Assembly: GCA_035629775.1 (NCBI GenBank) | Contig: DASPHG010000053.1 | Coordinates: forward strand, 7,695 to 71,694 | Origin: DASPHG01 sp035629775 | GTDB lineage: Bacteria; Actinomycetota; Thermoleophilia; Solirubrobacterales; Thermoleophilaceae | Length of the DNA: 64,000 nt | Direction of reading: 5' to 3' | Position numbers and translations under genes: made by a program | The notes under the pieces: generated by a model | Seen by the model: only the letters and a program-made list of their open reading frames with translations | Databases searched by the model: none | Told to the model about the DNA's origin: nothing | Shown: piece by piece, positions 1-8,085 of the stretch | How positions within the stretch are numbered: the stretch's first letter is position 1 | Layout: each line of letters begins with the position of its first letter

Positions 1-1
1 C

Positions 2-349
2 GGCGAGATCACCGACGAGACCGACCCCGCCGGCGGTGCGGTGCGGCGGCTGGCGAACGGCGACTGGTTCGTGCGCGGACACGTGCCGATCACGGACCTC
101 GTCGACTACGGCATCGAGCTGGAGGCCGACAGCGAGGCCTACAACTCGGTCGGGGGCTTCGTCTTCGGTGAGCTCGGGAGGCTCCCGAAGCGCGGCGACA
201 TGGTGCGGGCGAATGGCTACTCGCTGCGGGTGGAGGCGGTGCGCGAGAACCGCGTCGAGGCCGTGCGAATTCGCGACCACGAGCCCGATTCGCGCAACGG
301 AAGAAAGCGCCGCGAGAGCGACGAGGAGTCCGTCCGCGAGGGGGGCTAA
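2..349 (+). CDS. CorC/HlyC-family protein, C-terminal part (partial)
   Basis: This is the 3' end of a gene that begins before the window; about 115 residues remain. The segment with NGDWFVRGHVPITDL, then YNSVGGFVFGELGRLPKRGD, then a short strand and VEAVRENRVEAVRI, matches the transporter-associated (CorC_HlyC) domain that closes hemolysin-family membrane proteins, normally after a DUF21 membrane domain and a CBS pair. Those proteins are linked to Mg/Co efflux or membrane integrity. A charged, disordered tail rich in Arg, Glu and Ser follows. The membrane and CBS parts lie outside the window, so the family call rests on the last domain only. Confidence 0.8.
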   Translation, partial: GEITDETDPAGGAVRRLANGDWFVRGHVPITDLVDYGIELEADSEAYNSVGGFVFGELGRLPKRGDMVRANGYSLRVEAVRENRVEAVRIRDHEPDSRNGRKRRESDEESVREGG

Positions 350-393
350 CTTCGATCGGCAAGCAGCTCCACCCCCCAGGGAGGTCTTGCCGT

Positions 394-723
394 ATGTGGA
401 TCGCCAGGCTGACGGACTCGCAGCGTGACGCGCTGAAAGCCCTCATCGCCGCACAGGGGGAGGTGGGCCCGTCGCTCACGGGCGCATACGAGGCGCTCGA
501 CCTCGCCCGCTGGGACGACCTGCCCGAAGCCGAGCTGCCCTGGGACCGCGTCAGCGAGCTCGCCCGGACGCAGGGCTGCGACGAGGCCGACGTTGTCTGG
601 GACCTGGCCGCAGGGATGCGCGTGCCACACCCGAGCTCCGGGAAGCGCACGGCCAGCGCGAAGCGCGCCGCGCGGAGTGCCCGCCCCTCAGGGGCGGCGC
701 CGCCGCGTAAGAGAGCGGCGTAG
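394..723 (+). CDS. Hypothetical protein with basic Ala/Arg tail
   Basis: A 109-residue protein of unknown function. The first 80 residues look helical and globular and start with WIARLTDSQRDALKAL. The last 30 are Lys/Arg/Ala/Ser-rich and disordered, as in some nucleic-acid-binding tails. An AGGGAGG ribosome site at 378-384 lies 9 bases before the ATG and decides the start. It follows the CorC-like gene by 44 bases on the same strand. A hairpin of 7-bp arms (681-697) lies in the 3' coding end, just before the intergenic inverted repeat. I recognise no family. Confidence 0.6.
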   Translation: MWIARLTDSQRDALKALIAAQGEVGPSLTGAYEALDLARWDDLPEAELPWDRVSELARTQGCDEADVVWDLAAGMRVPHPSSGKRTASAKRAARSARPSGAAPPRKRAA

Positions 724-752
724 TTGCACACGGGGCCTGGCCCCCTGTGCAA
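724..752. terminator. Bidirectional hairpin between convergent genes
   Basis: Near-perfect inverted repeat (13 of 14 paired) with the core GGGGCC/GGCCCC and outer arms TTGCACA/TGTGCAA. It fills the gap between two converging genes, so a terminator role in both directions is likely. There is no T tract. Related hairpins occur at 15383-15409 and 44867-44893. Confidence 0.6.
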
Positions 753-1496
753 TCAGTACTCGTAGAAGCCGGCGCCTGACTTCTTGCCGAATCGGCCGGC
801 CGCGGCGAGCTCCCGCAGGCGGCCTGGGACCTCCGCGCCAATCGACTCGCCGATCGCGATCGCGACGTCGATGCCCACGAAATCGAGCAGCGCGAGCGGT
901 CCCATCGGATGGCCGGCGCCGAGCTTCATGCACGTGTCCACGGCCTCCGGCGGCATGCCGTCCTCCACCAGCGCGACGGCGCTGAACAGGTATGGGAAGA
1001 GCAGCCGGTTGACGACGAACCCCGGCACGTCCGCTACCTCGATCGGCGTCTTGTCGAGGTGCTCGCAGAACGCCCGCAGCCGTCCGCGCGTGTCGTCGGT
1101 GGCCTCCGGCGGGAAGGCCAGCTCGACCAACTCCATGCGGTGCACGGGGTTGAAGAAGTGGAGGCCGCCGAAGCGGTCAGGACGGCCGCTCGCGCGGCCC
1201 AGCTCGGCGACCGATAGCGACGAGGTCGTGGAGGCGAGGAGGGCATCGTCCGCGAGACGCAGGCGGGCGTAGAGGGCCGCCTTCTCCGCCTGGTCCTCGA
1301 CCACCGCCTCGATCACGAGCGACCGGTCCGAGAGAGCGTCGAGGTCGGTGTAGACCTCGGCCTCCACGGCGTCCCTGGCGCGCTCTGCGGACGCTTCGGA
1401 GCGCGCCCAGAGCACCACGTCACCGTGCTCCGCGGCGGCCCGCGCGATGCCGGTGGCGATCGCCCCGCTGCCGACGATGCCTATCCTTTCGGTCAT
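753..1496 (-). CDS. 3-hydroxyacyl-CoA dehydrogenase
   Basis: A 247-residue NAD-dependent 3-hydroxyacyl-CoA (or 3-hydroxybutyryl-CoA) dehydrogenase, the third step of beta-oxidation. The N-terminus carries the Rossmann loop GIVGSGAIATG (residues 6-16). The catalytic His is H113 in GLHFFNPVHRMELVE, and DVPGFVVNRLL opens the C-terminal helical domain. The length is a little short of the usual 280. A longer reading frame exists upstream, but the ATG at 1496 fits the family N-terminus and has a TATGCT box 10 bases before it, so it is probably leaderless. It is divergent from the thiolase gene, which would catalyse the next step. Confidence 0.88.
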   Translation of the reverse strand: MTERIGIVGSGAIATGIARAAAEHGDVVLWARSEASAERARDAVEAEVYTDLDALSDRSLVIEAVVEDQAEKAALYARLRLADDALLASTTSSLSVAELGRASGRPDRFGGLHFFNPVHRMELVELAFPPEATDDTRGRLRAFCEHLDKTPIEVADVPGFVVNRLLFPYLFSAVALVEDGMPPEAVDTCMKLGAGHPMGPLALLDFVGIDVAIAIGESIGAEVPGRLRELAAAGRFGKKSGAGFYEY

Positions 1497-1506
1497 AGGG
1501 GCGCGG

Positions 1507-1512
1507 AGCATA
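1507..1512 (-). promoter_or_regulatory. -10 box, leaderless start of hydroxyacyl-CoA dehydrogenase
   Basis: TATGCT on the minus strand ends 10 bases before the ATG at 1496. There is no Shine-Dalgarno sequence between them, which fits a leaderless transcript. Confidence 0.4.
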
Positions 1513-1555
1513 TGCCCGCGACCGCCACCACACACTGCCGCCGGAGGGACACGAA

Positions 1556-2743
1556 ATGGCGATGAATGGCAATGGCCGTCAGGCCGGACGCGAGGTCGTG
1601 ATCGTCGAGGCGGCCCGCACGCCGGTGGGCCGCGGGCACCTCGAGAAGGGCTACTACAAGGACACTCATCCGAACGAGCTCCTGGGTGCCGCCTACAACG
1701 CGGTCATCGAGCGCACGGGCGTCGACGCCGGCCAGGTCGAGAACGTGATCGCCGGCTGCGTCATGCAGTTCGGCCCGCAGGGCCTGCACGTCGGGCGCAA
1801 CGCCTGGCTCCAGGCAGGCCTGCCGATCGAGACCTCGGCCACGACGATCGACCTCCAGTGCGGCTCCGCCCAGCAGGCGGTCAACCTCGCCGCGACGCAG
1901 GTGGCCGCCGGCGTCCACGACGTCGTGATCGGCGGGGGCGTCGAGCACATGGGCAAGCTCCCGTTCGCCGCGAGCATGAAGACCCAGGAGGACTTCGGGT
2001 TCGCGTTCACGCCCGAGCTGCTTGAGCGCTACCCGATCAAGGGCCAGGGCATCGGCGCCGAGCTGATCGCCGAGGAGTACGAGATCCCGCGGCCGGAGCT
2101 CGACGAGCTCGCGGTGCGCTCCCACCAGCTCGCCCACCAGGCGACCGAGGAGGGCCGCTTCGAGCGCGAGATGATCCCCATGCAGGTGAACGGCGACACG
2201 TACGTCACCGACCAGGGCATCCGGCCGGACACGAGCCTCGAGGTGCTGAGCCAGCTGAAGACCGTCTTCAAGGAGGACGGCGTCATCACCGCCGGCAACT
2301 CGTCGCAGATCTCCGACGGTGCGGCCGCCGTCCTGCTGACGACGCCCGAGAAGGCCGCGGAGCTCGGCCTTACCCCGCGCGCGCGGATCGTGGACCAGAC
2401 GACCGTCGGCTGCGACCCGGTGAAGATGCTCGAGGGGCCGATCCCGGCCACGAAGAAGATCCTCGAGCGGAACGGGATGACGATCGACGACATCGACCTG
2501 TTCGAGATCAACGAGGCGTTCGCGCCGGTCGTCGCGGCCTGGCGCCGTGTCCACAACCCGGACATGGACCGGGTGAACGTGAACGGCGGCGCGATGGCGC
2601 TCGGCCACCCGCTCGGCTCGACCGGTGCCCGCCTGATCACGACGCTCCTGCATGAGATGGAGCGCTCCGACAAGGAGATCGGCTTCGTGACCATGTGCTG
2701 CGGCGGCGGCCTGGGCACGGGGACGCTCATCCAGCGCGTCTGA
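1556..2743 (+). CDS. Acetyl-CoA C-acyltransferase (thiolase)
   Basis: A 395-residue thiolase that cleaves 3-ketoacyl-CoA to acetyl-CoA and a shortened acyl-CoA, or condenses two acetyl-CoA. The nucleophile is C102 in TTIDLQCGSAQQAV, the catalytic His is H351 in MALGHPLGSTGAR, and the second Cys is C381 in MCCGGGLGTG. The NEAFA motif is also present. Length and motif order are normal for the family. GGAGGG at 1543-1548 positions the ATG at 1556. The divergent neighbour is a hydroxyacyl-CoA dehydrogenase, so the pair likely serves beta-oxidation. Whether degradation (FadA) or acetoacetyl-CoA synthesis dominates cannot be told from sequence. Confidence 0.92.
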   Translation: MAMNGNGRQAGREVVIVEAARTPVGRGHLEKGYYKDTHPNELLGAAYNAVIERTGVDAGQVENVIAGCVMQFGPQGLHVGRNAWLQAGLPIETSATTIDLQCGSAQQAVNLAATQVAAGVHDVVIGGGVEHMGKLPFAASMKTQEDFGFAFTPELLERYPIKGQGIGAELIAEEYEIPRPELDELAVRSHQLAHQATEEGRFEREMIPMQVNGDTYVTDQGIRPDTSLEVLSQLKTVFKEDGVITAGNSSQISDGAAAVLLTTPEKAAELGLTPRARIVDQTTVGCDPVKMLEGPIPATKKILERNGMTIDDIDLFEINEAFAPVVAAWRRVHNPDMDRVNVNGGAMALGHPLGSTGARLITTLLHEMERSDKEIGFVTMCCGGGLGTGTLIQRV

Positions 2744-2755
2744 GCTGACGAAGGC

Positions 2756-2782
2756 GTTTTCGGATCCCGTGGGGTCGGGTAG
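2756..2782 (+). promoter_or_regulatory. Possible sigma-B/F-type promoter
   Basis: GTTTT followed by GGGTAG resembles the actinobacterial general-stress consensus GTTT-N14-16-GGGTA. The spacing here is 16-17. The -10 element ends 9 bases before the ATG at 2792, a leaderless distance seen at other genes here. One base of spacing and the last base of the -10 are off consensus. Confidence 0.35.
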
Positions 2783-2791
2783 GCCGATCCC

Positions 2792-2998
2792 ATGGGATTC
2801 GATCCACTCACAGGCGTGATCGTGGTGCTGGCGATCGCGTTCGTCGTGCTCGGCGCGATCTTCCTCGGCCGCCGCGCGGTCAAGTCGCCGGCGCCCGACG
2901 AGGGCGTTAATGCGAGCTCCCAGCTGACGCCCCACGACCCGGGCCACGTCGGCCGGGTCGAGGAGTCGGACGCGGAGAACCGCACCACAGCGATCTGA
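2792..2998 (+). CDS. Small single-pass membrane protein
   Basis: A 68-residue protein with one clear membrane helix at residues 8-26 (GVIVVLAIAFVVLGAIFLG), then RR and a polar cytoplasmic-type tail. There is no cleavable signal. It overlaps the next gene by one base (TGATG), so the two are translationally coupled. No family recognised. A possible general-stress promoter lies just upstream. Confidence 0.6.
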   Translation: MGFDPLTGVIVVLAIAFVVLGAIFLGRRAVKSPAPDEGVNASSQLTPHDPGHVGRVEESDAENRTTAI

Positions 2999-3348
2999 TG
3001 CCCGGCCCCGAGCAGCTCATCCGGGCAGGGATCGCCCTGCCGGTGGCCGTCGTGCGCCGCACGGCGGGCATGGCGCGCGGCCTGCTGCCCTTCGGCGGTG
3101 ACCAACAGCCGAGCAACGAGCACGATCAGCCGAGCAACGAGCAACGAGCAACGAGCAACGAAAGTCCCGAAGTGGCGGTCGCGGTAGACGAGGCGCTCTC
3201 ACGCGACCGCGACCCCGTCGAAGAAGCCGCGCTCGACGACGACGACCTGACGGGCCACGTCGAAGCCGAGGTCGAGGTGGTCGCCGAGTCCGCGGACCCG
3301 GGCGCCGAGTCGATCGGTCCCGAGATCCACGTCGACGACGCGGACTAG
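2998..3348 (+). CDS. Acidic hypothetical protein with heptanucleotide repeat
   Basis: A 116-residue protein coupled to the upstream membrane protein gene. Residues 1-33 are an amphipathic or basic segment (IRAGIALPVAVVRRTAGMARG). A Ser-Asn-Glu-Gln repeat follows, made by four tandem copies of a 7-base unit, and then a strongly acidic tail. Because the unit is not a multiple of three, copy-number change would shift the frame. Its stop codon shares the tetramer CTAG with the converging gene. Function unknown; the low-complexity content lowers confidence that the whole frame is translated. Confidence 0.5.
   Translation: MPGPEQLIRAGIALPVAVVRRTAGMARGLLPFGGDQQPSNEHDQPSNEQRATSNESPEVAVAVDEALSRDRDPVEEAALDDDDLTGHVEAEVEVVAESADPGAESIGPEIHVDDAD
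3132..3159 (+). repeat. Tandem heptanucleotide repeat (GAGCAAC x4)
   Basis: Four exact contiguous copies of GAGCAAC inside a coding frame. A fifth, isolated copy with the same CAGCC prefix lies about 20 bases upstream. Confidence 0.9.
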
Positions 3349-3617
3349 CTGCGCTCGGAGAGGTACTCGAGGTAGAGCGGGCGCAGGGCGTCGGCCAGCT
3401 CGCCCTCGCCCGAATGGACGAGGTCGTTCAGCCGCCCTCGGAGCGTCATCACGTCCTGGGCCGCCTCGTCATCGCGTCCTATCGCGCTCTCCGCGGCGGG
3501 AATCGCCTCGAGGAGCCGCCAGAAGAACTTGATGTCGACGTGCCTGACGGCGTGGTCGATGGCGCGGTCGTGCAGCTCCTTCGAGCTGAGGGCGCCCAGT
3601 TCCTCGTGCGCGGCCAT
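3345..3617 (-). CDS. Small helical hypothetical protein
   Basis: A 90-residue, mostly helical protein with no membrane segment. The body includes SSKELHDRAIDHAVRHVDIKFFWRLLEAIPAAESAIG and DVMTLRGRLNDLVHSGEGELADALRPLYLEYL. The ATG at 3617 was preferred to the longer frame because the extra upstream residues are unlike a protein start and would intrude on the divergent gene. Its TAG stop is the complement of the TAG of the gene at 2998 (shared CTAG, 3345-3348). Function not recognised. Confidence 0.6.
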   Translation of the reverse strand: MAAHEELGALSSKELHDRAIDHAVRHVDIKFFWRLLEAIPAAESAIGRDDEAAQDVMTLRGRLNDLVHSGEGELADALRPLYLEYLSERS

Positions 3618-3654
3618 TGCGTCTGATCCTACGTCGTGGAACACTCGGCGCGCC

Positions 3655-6600
3655 TTGAGGCTCGCCGCTCTCATCGGGCTACTGGTGGCCCTGTTCGCTC
3701 CTGCTGCCGCGCACGCGGCAGGAAAGCCGTTCGCGCTCGATGCCCGCGACGTCGCGGCCGACCCGCACGTGGCTGTGGACGAGAACGGCGTCGGCCACTT
3801 CGCATGGAACGAGGAGCGGCCGTTCGTCTCGAGCGAGAACCCGGGCGACGACCTCCTGCGTTACTGCCAGGTGCCGCGCAACGGCACCGCGTGCACCAAG
3901 CCGGCGACGATCGCGATTCCGGAAGACGACTTCGAGGGCCCGCGCGTGCTGTTGCCCGGGGACGGCCGGGTCCTGATCATCACGCAGCGCTGTTGCGGCG
4001 GGACGCCGTCGCTCGACCTCCTCTGGGTGGTCGAGTCGCTCGACGGGGGGCTTTCCTGGGGCGCCCCGCGGAAGATCGGCACGGTGGCACCGTCCGGCGA
4101 CGCCGAGCTGGGGCCCGGTGAGTTCTCGGTCTCGGTGATCTCGAGCATCGTCACCGGCGGGACCTTCTTCCAGGCGGCACCGCTCGATGACTACACGGGC
4201 GAGAGCGCGAACGTGGGCGACGCGGGTGCAGGCGTCAACAACCCGTTCGCGTACGGCGACGTGGCTTTTCCCGACCCGCTCACGCCGGTGACGGTCATGA
4301 CGGACCTCGACACCGTCTACTTCCGACGTTGGAGCGGCGCGGGTAACTACAACGACCTCGGATCCTGGGGTCCGCTCCAGGAGTACGGCCCGGGCGACGA
4401 GACCGAGGCGGTGGACGGGCCACGCGGAGTCTTCATGACCTACAAGACCGAAGACTTCCCCCGGCAGTTCCGGATGGCGCGGTGGGGCGGGATGGCGTTC
4501 GGCGCCTCGAGCCCGGTCACTCCGCGCGGCGATCCGATCTTCGCCGACTTCTTCCAGGACCGTGGCGGGAACCTTCACTTCCTCTGGCAGGAGAACGGGC
4601 CCGACGAACTGCGCCATCGCATGTCGCGGGACGGGCAGACGTGGGCCAAGGCGGAGGTGCTCGCGGACGACGACGACGGGGGCCTGTACAACCTCGGCCA
4701 CGCCACGGCGCGCGACGGTGGCGGCTTCGCCGTCTGGGACGAGAACGGGCAAGGGCCCGTCAAGGCGGTCCAGTTCGGGCCGACCGGCCCGGTGAAGGAC
4801 CTTCCGCAGGACAACGCGTGCGTGCTGGAGCTGAAGGTCGGGAGCGCGCGCATCGCGGCGCGCGAGGGATGCCTCAAGAAGCAGGCCGGCACCCAGCGCT
4901 ACCGGAGCAAGGGCGACGTGCGCGTGAACGGCATCGACCTGGAGACCTCCGGCGCCCTCGGCAGCTCCGCAGCTCCCGCGGCGAAGGCGACCGTGGTGAT
5001 CGACAAGGAGGCGCGCACGCTGAGGACCGAGGGCAAGGTGCTCGCGAAGGTCGGGAACATCGTGCTCGACCGCAAGGAGCTCGAATGGCGGCTCCCGCAG
5101 GCCGTTGGGCCCATCACGGACCTGGCGGGCAACCCGGCCTCGTTCGACACGGCGAGCTTCGGCATCGAGCTGCTCGGCCTGCCGGTATCGGGCAAGACCA
5201 GCCCGACGCTCACGAAGAACGGCGGCGTGGCCGTGCCGGTGCACCTGGAGCTGCCCGAGCCGTTCGGCGGGTTGGGCGGCCTGGGTGACATCACCGGTGA
5301 CATCACGCTCGAGGCGCACGTCGAGACGGGCCTGAAGCTCGCGGACCTCGTCATCCAGGCGAAGAACATCGGGATCGGTATAGCCACGATCGAGGACCTG
5401 CTGATCGAGTACGTCGGCGACCCGAACAAGCTCTTCGGCAGGGCGAAGCTCGCGCTGCCGGTCCTGAAGGGCGAGATCGATGCCGAATGGCAGCTGCTGG
5501 ACGGCGAGTTCGACTACGCGAAGGGGATCTACACCGTCACCCCGCCGTCGCCCGGGATCCCGGTCGCGACGAGCGTCTTCCTGCGCCAGATCGGGTTCGC
5601 GATCGAGACCGACCCCACGAAGCTGAGCGGCTTTCTCGGACTGACAGGACTCGGGCAGCTGTTCGGGACGCGGGTGCTCGAGCTGAACGGGCTCGTGAGC
5701 TACACGTTCCCGGACTCGCCGGCGCCGGGCATCTTCGATTTGAAGGGAACCGGCAAGGTGGTCGGGCTGGGCGTCGGCTCGGCGTTCTTCCGCTACGAGA
5801 CGACCGGCAAGGCCACCTTCGGCGGCGCGTTCGAGATCGGCAACCCGAGCGTGCTCGGCATCAAGGGCGCGGCCGGCGGTGGCGCCGACCTCCAGACGAA
5901 GCAGTTCGACCTGTTCGGCGAGGCGGACGGCTGCGGGCTGGGCATCTGCGCGTCGAATGACTGGATCGTGTCGAGCAAGGCTGCGGCGATCTGCCTGGCG
6001 GTCGACACCGGCGCGATCGGCGAGGCGCTCGGCGGCGATCCGGCCATCACGGTCGTCTACGAGTGGGACGACGGGCTCGACGCGTTCGCCGGCTGCGACC
6101 TGAGCGGGTACAAGGCGGTCTCGTCGGCGCGCGTCGCCCAGGACGGCTCGCGCACCTTCCGCCTGGACGGCGGCATGCCGCTCGCGGGGGTCGAGGTCAT
6201 CGGCCAGGGCGCACCGCCGCGCGTCACGATCACGGGGCCGGACGGGCAGACAATCGCCACCCCGGCGGATCAGAGCCAGCCCGTCAACACGGAGGTCGGC
6301 CTGCTGGTGGCCGACCCGGCCGACGACACGACGATCGCGGTGCTGCGCGCGCCGCAGAAGGGCACGTGGACGGTCACGCCGCAGGACGGCTCGGTGCCCA
6401 TCACGGCACTGCGGACGGCGGACGGGATCCCTGCGCCGCGCGTCAAGGCAAAGGTGCGCGGGCGCGGTTTGAAGCGGACGCTCGACTACACCGTCCGGCA
6501 GATCCCGGGCCAGGTCGTCCGTTTCGTGGAGGAGGGCCGGGGGGCGTACGAGCCGATCGGCCGCGCCAAGGGCCGCGCCGGCTCGATCAAGTTCACTCCG

Positions 6601-6999
6601 GCGAACGGCGCCCGCGGCAAGCGCCGCATCCTCGCGCTGGTCGACCAGAACGGCCTTCCGCGCGACCGCCTCGCGGTGGCCACCTACAAGGCGCCCGGCC
6701 TGATCCGCCCGGCCCGTCCGAAGCGGGTCCGGCTGAACCGGCGCGGCAACCGGCTGGTGGTGCGCTGGCGCCGTGCGGCGCGAGCGCACAGCTACATCGT
6801 CCGCGCCGTCCTCCGCGATGGCCGCCAGCTCACGATCCCGTCGCGCCGCACGCGCGTGCGCATCCGCAACTTCCCGGGGATCGACAGCGCCCGCGTGAAC
6901 GTCCACGGCGTCACGCGCGAGGGCGTGATCGGGCCGGCGGACCGGGCCAAGATTAAGCCGAAGCCGAAGCCGAAGAAGCGGAAGCGCGGGCGCCGCTAG
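3655..6999 (+). CDS. Large secreted protein with Asp-box propeller and Arg-rich C-terminus
   Basis: About 1114 residues. A signal peptide (RLAALIGLLVALFAPAAAHAAG) fixes the start region; TTG at 3655 gives a normal signal length. Residues 25-390 look like a sialidase/BNR beta-propeller, with Asp boxes SLDGGLSW (about residue 127) and SRDGQTW (about residue 324). A long beta-rich middle follows with many D/T/G strands. Near 1020-1095 there is a fibronectin-III-like segment, then a Lys/Pro/Arg tail. No sialidase Arg triad could be assigned, so enzyme activity is not claimed. Likely an exported cell-surface or matrix protein. The start lacks a good ribosome site. Its stop shares CTAG with the converging oxidoreductase gene. 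Confidence 0.7.
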   Translation: MRLAALIGLLVALFAPAAAHAAGKPFALDARDVAADPHVAVDENGVGHFAWNEERPFVSSENPGDDLLRYCQVPRNGTACTKPATIAIPEDDFEGPRVLLPGDGRVLIITQRCCGGTPSLDLLWVVESLDGGLSWGAPRKIGTVAPSGDAELGPGEFSVSVISSIVTGGTFFQAAPLDDYTGESANVGDAGAGVNNPFAYGDVAFPDPLTPVTVMTDLDTVYFRRWSGAGNYNDLGSWGPLQEYGPGDETEAVDGPRGVFMTYKTEDFPRQFRMARWGGMAFGASSPVTPRGDPIFADFFQDRGGNLHFLWQENGPDELRHRMSRDGQTWAKAEVLADDDDGGLYNLGHATARDGGGFAVWDENGQGPVKAVQFGPTGPVKDLPQDNACVLELKVGSARIAAREGCLKKQAGTQRYRSKGDVRVNGIDLETSGALGSSAAPAAKATVVIDKEARTLRTEGKVLAKVGNIVLDRKELEWRLPQAVGPITDLAGNPASFDTASFGIELLGLPVSGKTSPTLTKNGGVAVPVHLELPEPFGGLGGLGDITGDITLEAHVETGLKLADLVIQAKNIGIGIATIEDLLIEYVGDPNKLFGRAKLALPVLKGEIDAEWQLLDGEFDYAKGIYTVTPPSPGIPVATSVFLRQIGFAIETDPTKLSGFLGLTGLGQLFGTRVLELNGLVSYTFPDSPAPGIFDLKGTGKVVGLGVGSAFFRYETTGKATFGGAFEIGNPSVLGIKGAAGGGADLQTKQFDLFGEADGCGLGICASNDWIVSSKAAAICLAVDTGAIGEALGGDPAITVVYEWDDGLDAFAGCDLSGYKAVSSARVAQDGSRTFRLDGGMPLAGVEVIGQGAPPRVTITGPDGQTIATPADQSQPVNTEVGLLVADPADDTTIAVLRAPQKGTWTVTPQDGSVPITALRTADGIPAPRVKAKVRGRGLKRTLDYTVRQIPGQVVRFVEEGRGAYEPIGRAKGRAGSIKFTPANGARGKRRILALVDQNGLPRDRLAVATYKAPGLIRPARPKRVRLNRRGNRLVVRWRRAARAHSYIVRAVLRDGRQLTIPSRRTRVRIRNFPGIDSARVNVHGVTREGVIGPADRAKIKPKPKPKKRKRGRR

Positions 7000-8003
7000 G
7001 CGCGCGCCTCGGCGAGCGTCCGCACGATCGCGGGCCGGTCGCCGAACGGCATGGCGAGCAATGTGTTCACGCCGGCCTGTTCGAACTCGGCGATCCGGTC
7101 CGGCAACCCGGCCATGTCCGTGCAGATCGCATTCGACTCGATCAGCTCGTCGCTGAGCGCCGCAGCCGCGCCGGCCCGGTCGCCCTCCATGAAGAGGCGC
7201 TGCACCTCGCGGGCAGAGTCGCCGAACCCGGCTCGCTCGGCCGCCTCGACGTAGAAGTTCTTCCCCTTCGCGCCCATCCCGCCCATGTAGATCGTGAGCC
7301 ACGGCCGGGCGAGGTCGCGTGCCCGTGCGCGGTCGTCGTCGACGCAGACCATCACTACCGGCGCCACGTCGATCGCGCGGCCGGAGGCGCGGATGGGGGC
7401 GAGCAGCTCGTCGGCGCGCGCGGGGTCGAACCCGAACGGCAGCCAGCCGTCGGCGATCTCGGCGGTCTGCTCGACCGCGCGGGGCCCCACCGCGCCGAGG
7501 TAGATCGGGATCGGCCGCTGGACCGGCTTGGCGAGGAGCTTCAGCGGCTTGCCGAGCCCCGTGCCGTCGGCGATCGGCAGGCGAAACTCGCGCCCCTCGT
7601 ACTCGAGCGGCGCTTCGCGGGCGAGCGCGGCGCGCACGATCTCCACGTACTCGCGCGTGCGTGCGACGGGGCGCGAGAAATCCACGCCGTGCCAGCCCTC
7701 GCTGACCTGTGGCCCCGAGACCCCGAGCCCGAGCCGGAAGCGCCCGCCTGACATGACGTCGAGGGTTGCGGCGGTCATGGCCGTCATCGCCGGGCTGCGG
7801 CCGGGGATCTGGAACAGGCCCGAGCCGAGCGCGACGCGCTCGGTGACGGCGCTCAGGCGGCCCAGTACGGACGCCGCGTCCTGGCCCCACGCCTCGGAGA
7901 CCCAGACCGAGTCGAGACCCATCTCATCCGCCTGCCGGGCGAGCTCCAGCTGCTCCTCGAAAGAGAACCACGGCCAGTACGCAAGAAATAGACCCGCTCG
8001 CAC
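6996..8003 (-). CDS. LLM-class flavin/F420-dependent oxidoreductase
   Basis: A 335-residue TIM-barrel enzyme of the bacterial luciferase-like family. Typical segments are FSFEEQLELARQADEMGLDSVWVSEAW, VALGSGLFQIPGRSPAMTAM, and DVMSGGRFRLGLGVSGPQVSEGWHG. The last resembles F420-dependent members, which are common in Actinobacteria, but FMN use is not excluded. The substrate is unknown. The start is GTG at 8003, with no ribosome site. It is divergent from the GGDEF-EAL gene and overlaps the stop of the secreted protein gene by the CTAG tetramer. Confidence 0.85.
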   Translation of the reverse strand: MRAGLFLAYWPWFSFEEQLELARQADEMGLDSVWVSEAWGQDAASVLGRLSAVTERVALGSGLFQIPGRSPAMTAMTAATLDVMSGGRFRLGLGVSGPQVSEGWHGVDFSRPVARTREYVEIVRAALAREAPLEYEGREFRLPIADGTGLGKPLKLLAKPVQRPIPIYLGAVGPRAVEQTAEIADGWLPFGFDPARADELLAPIRASGRAIDVAPVVMVCVDDDRARARDLARPWLTIYMGGMGAKGKNFYVEAAERAGFGDSAREVQRLFMEGDRAGAAAALSDELIESNAICTDMAGLPDRIAEFEQAGVNTLLAMPFGDRPAIVRTLAEARA

Positions 8004-8027
8004 GTTGTGATGTTCGCACTAGTACAT

Positions 8028-8041
8028 CCGTCGAGCGACGG
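8028..8041. promoter_or_regulatory. Short palindrome between divergent genes
   Basis: CCGTCG-AG-CGACGG, a 6-bp-arm palindrome in the 82-base gap between the oxidoreductase and the REC-GGDEF-EAL gene. It could be an operator; nothing identifies a regulator. Confidence 0.3.
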
Positions 8042-8085
8042 CCGTGCTGTGCACATATCTGGGAACTCGGACTCACGGAGGAGAA

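Noticed and set aside
1493..2947. A 484-codon minus-strand frame over the thiolase
   Set aside because: Complement of a clear thiolase with all catalytic motifs.
3679..7890. A 1403-codon open frame on the minus strand
   Set aside because: It runs antisense through the secreted protein and oxidoreductase genes, has random-like Arg/Ala/Gly composition, no signal and no domain. High GC content leaves such frames open.
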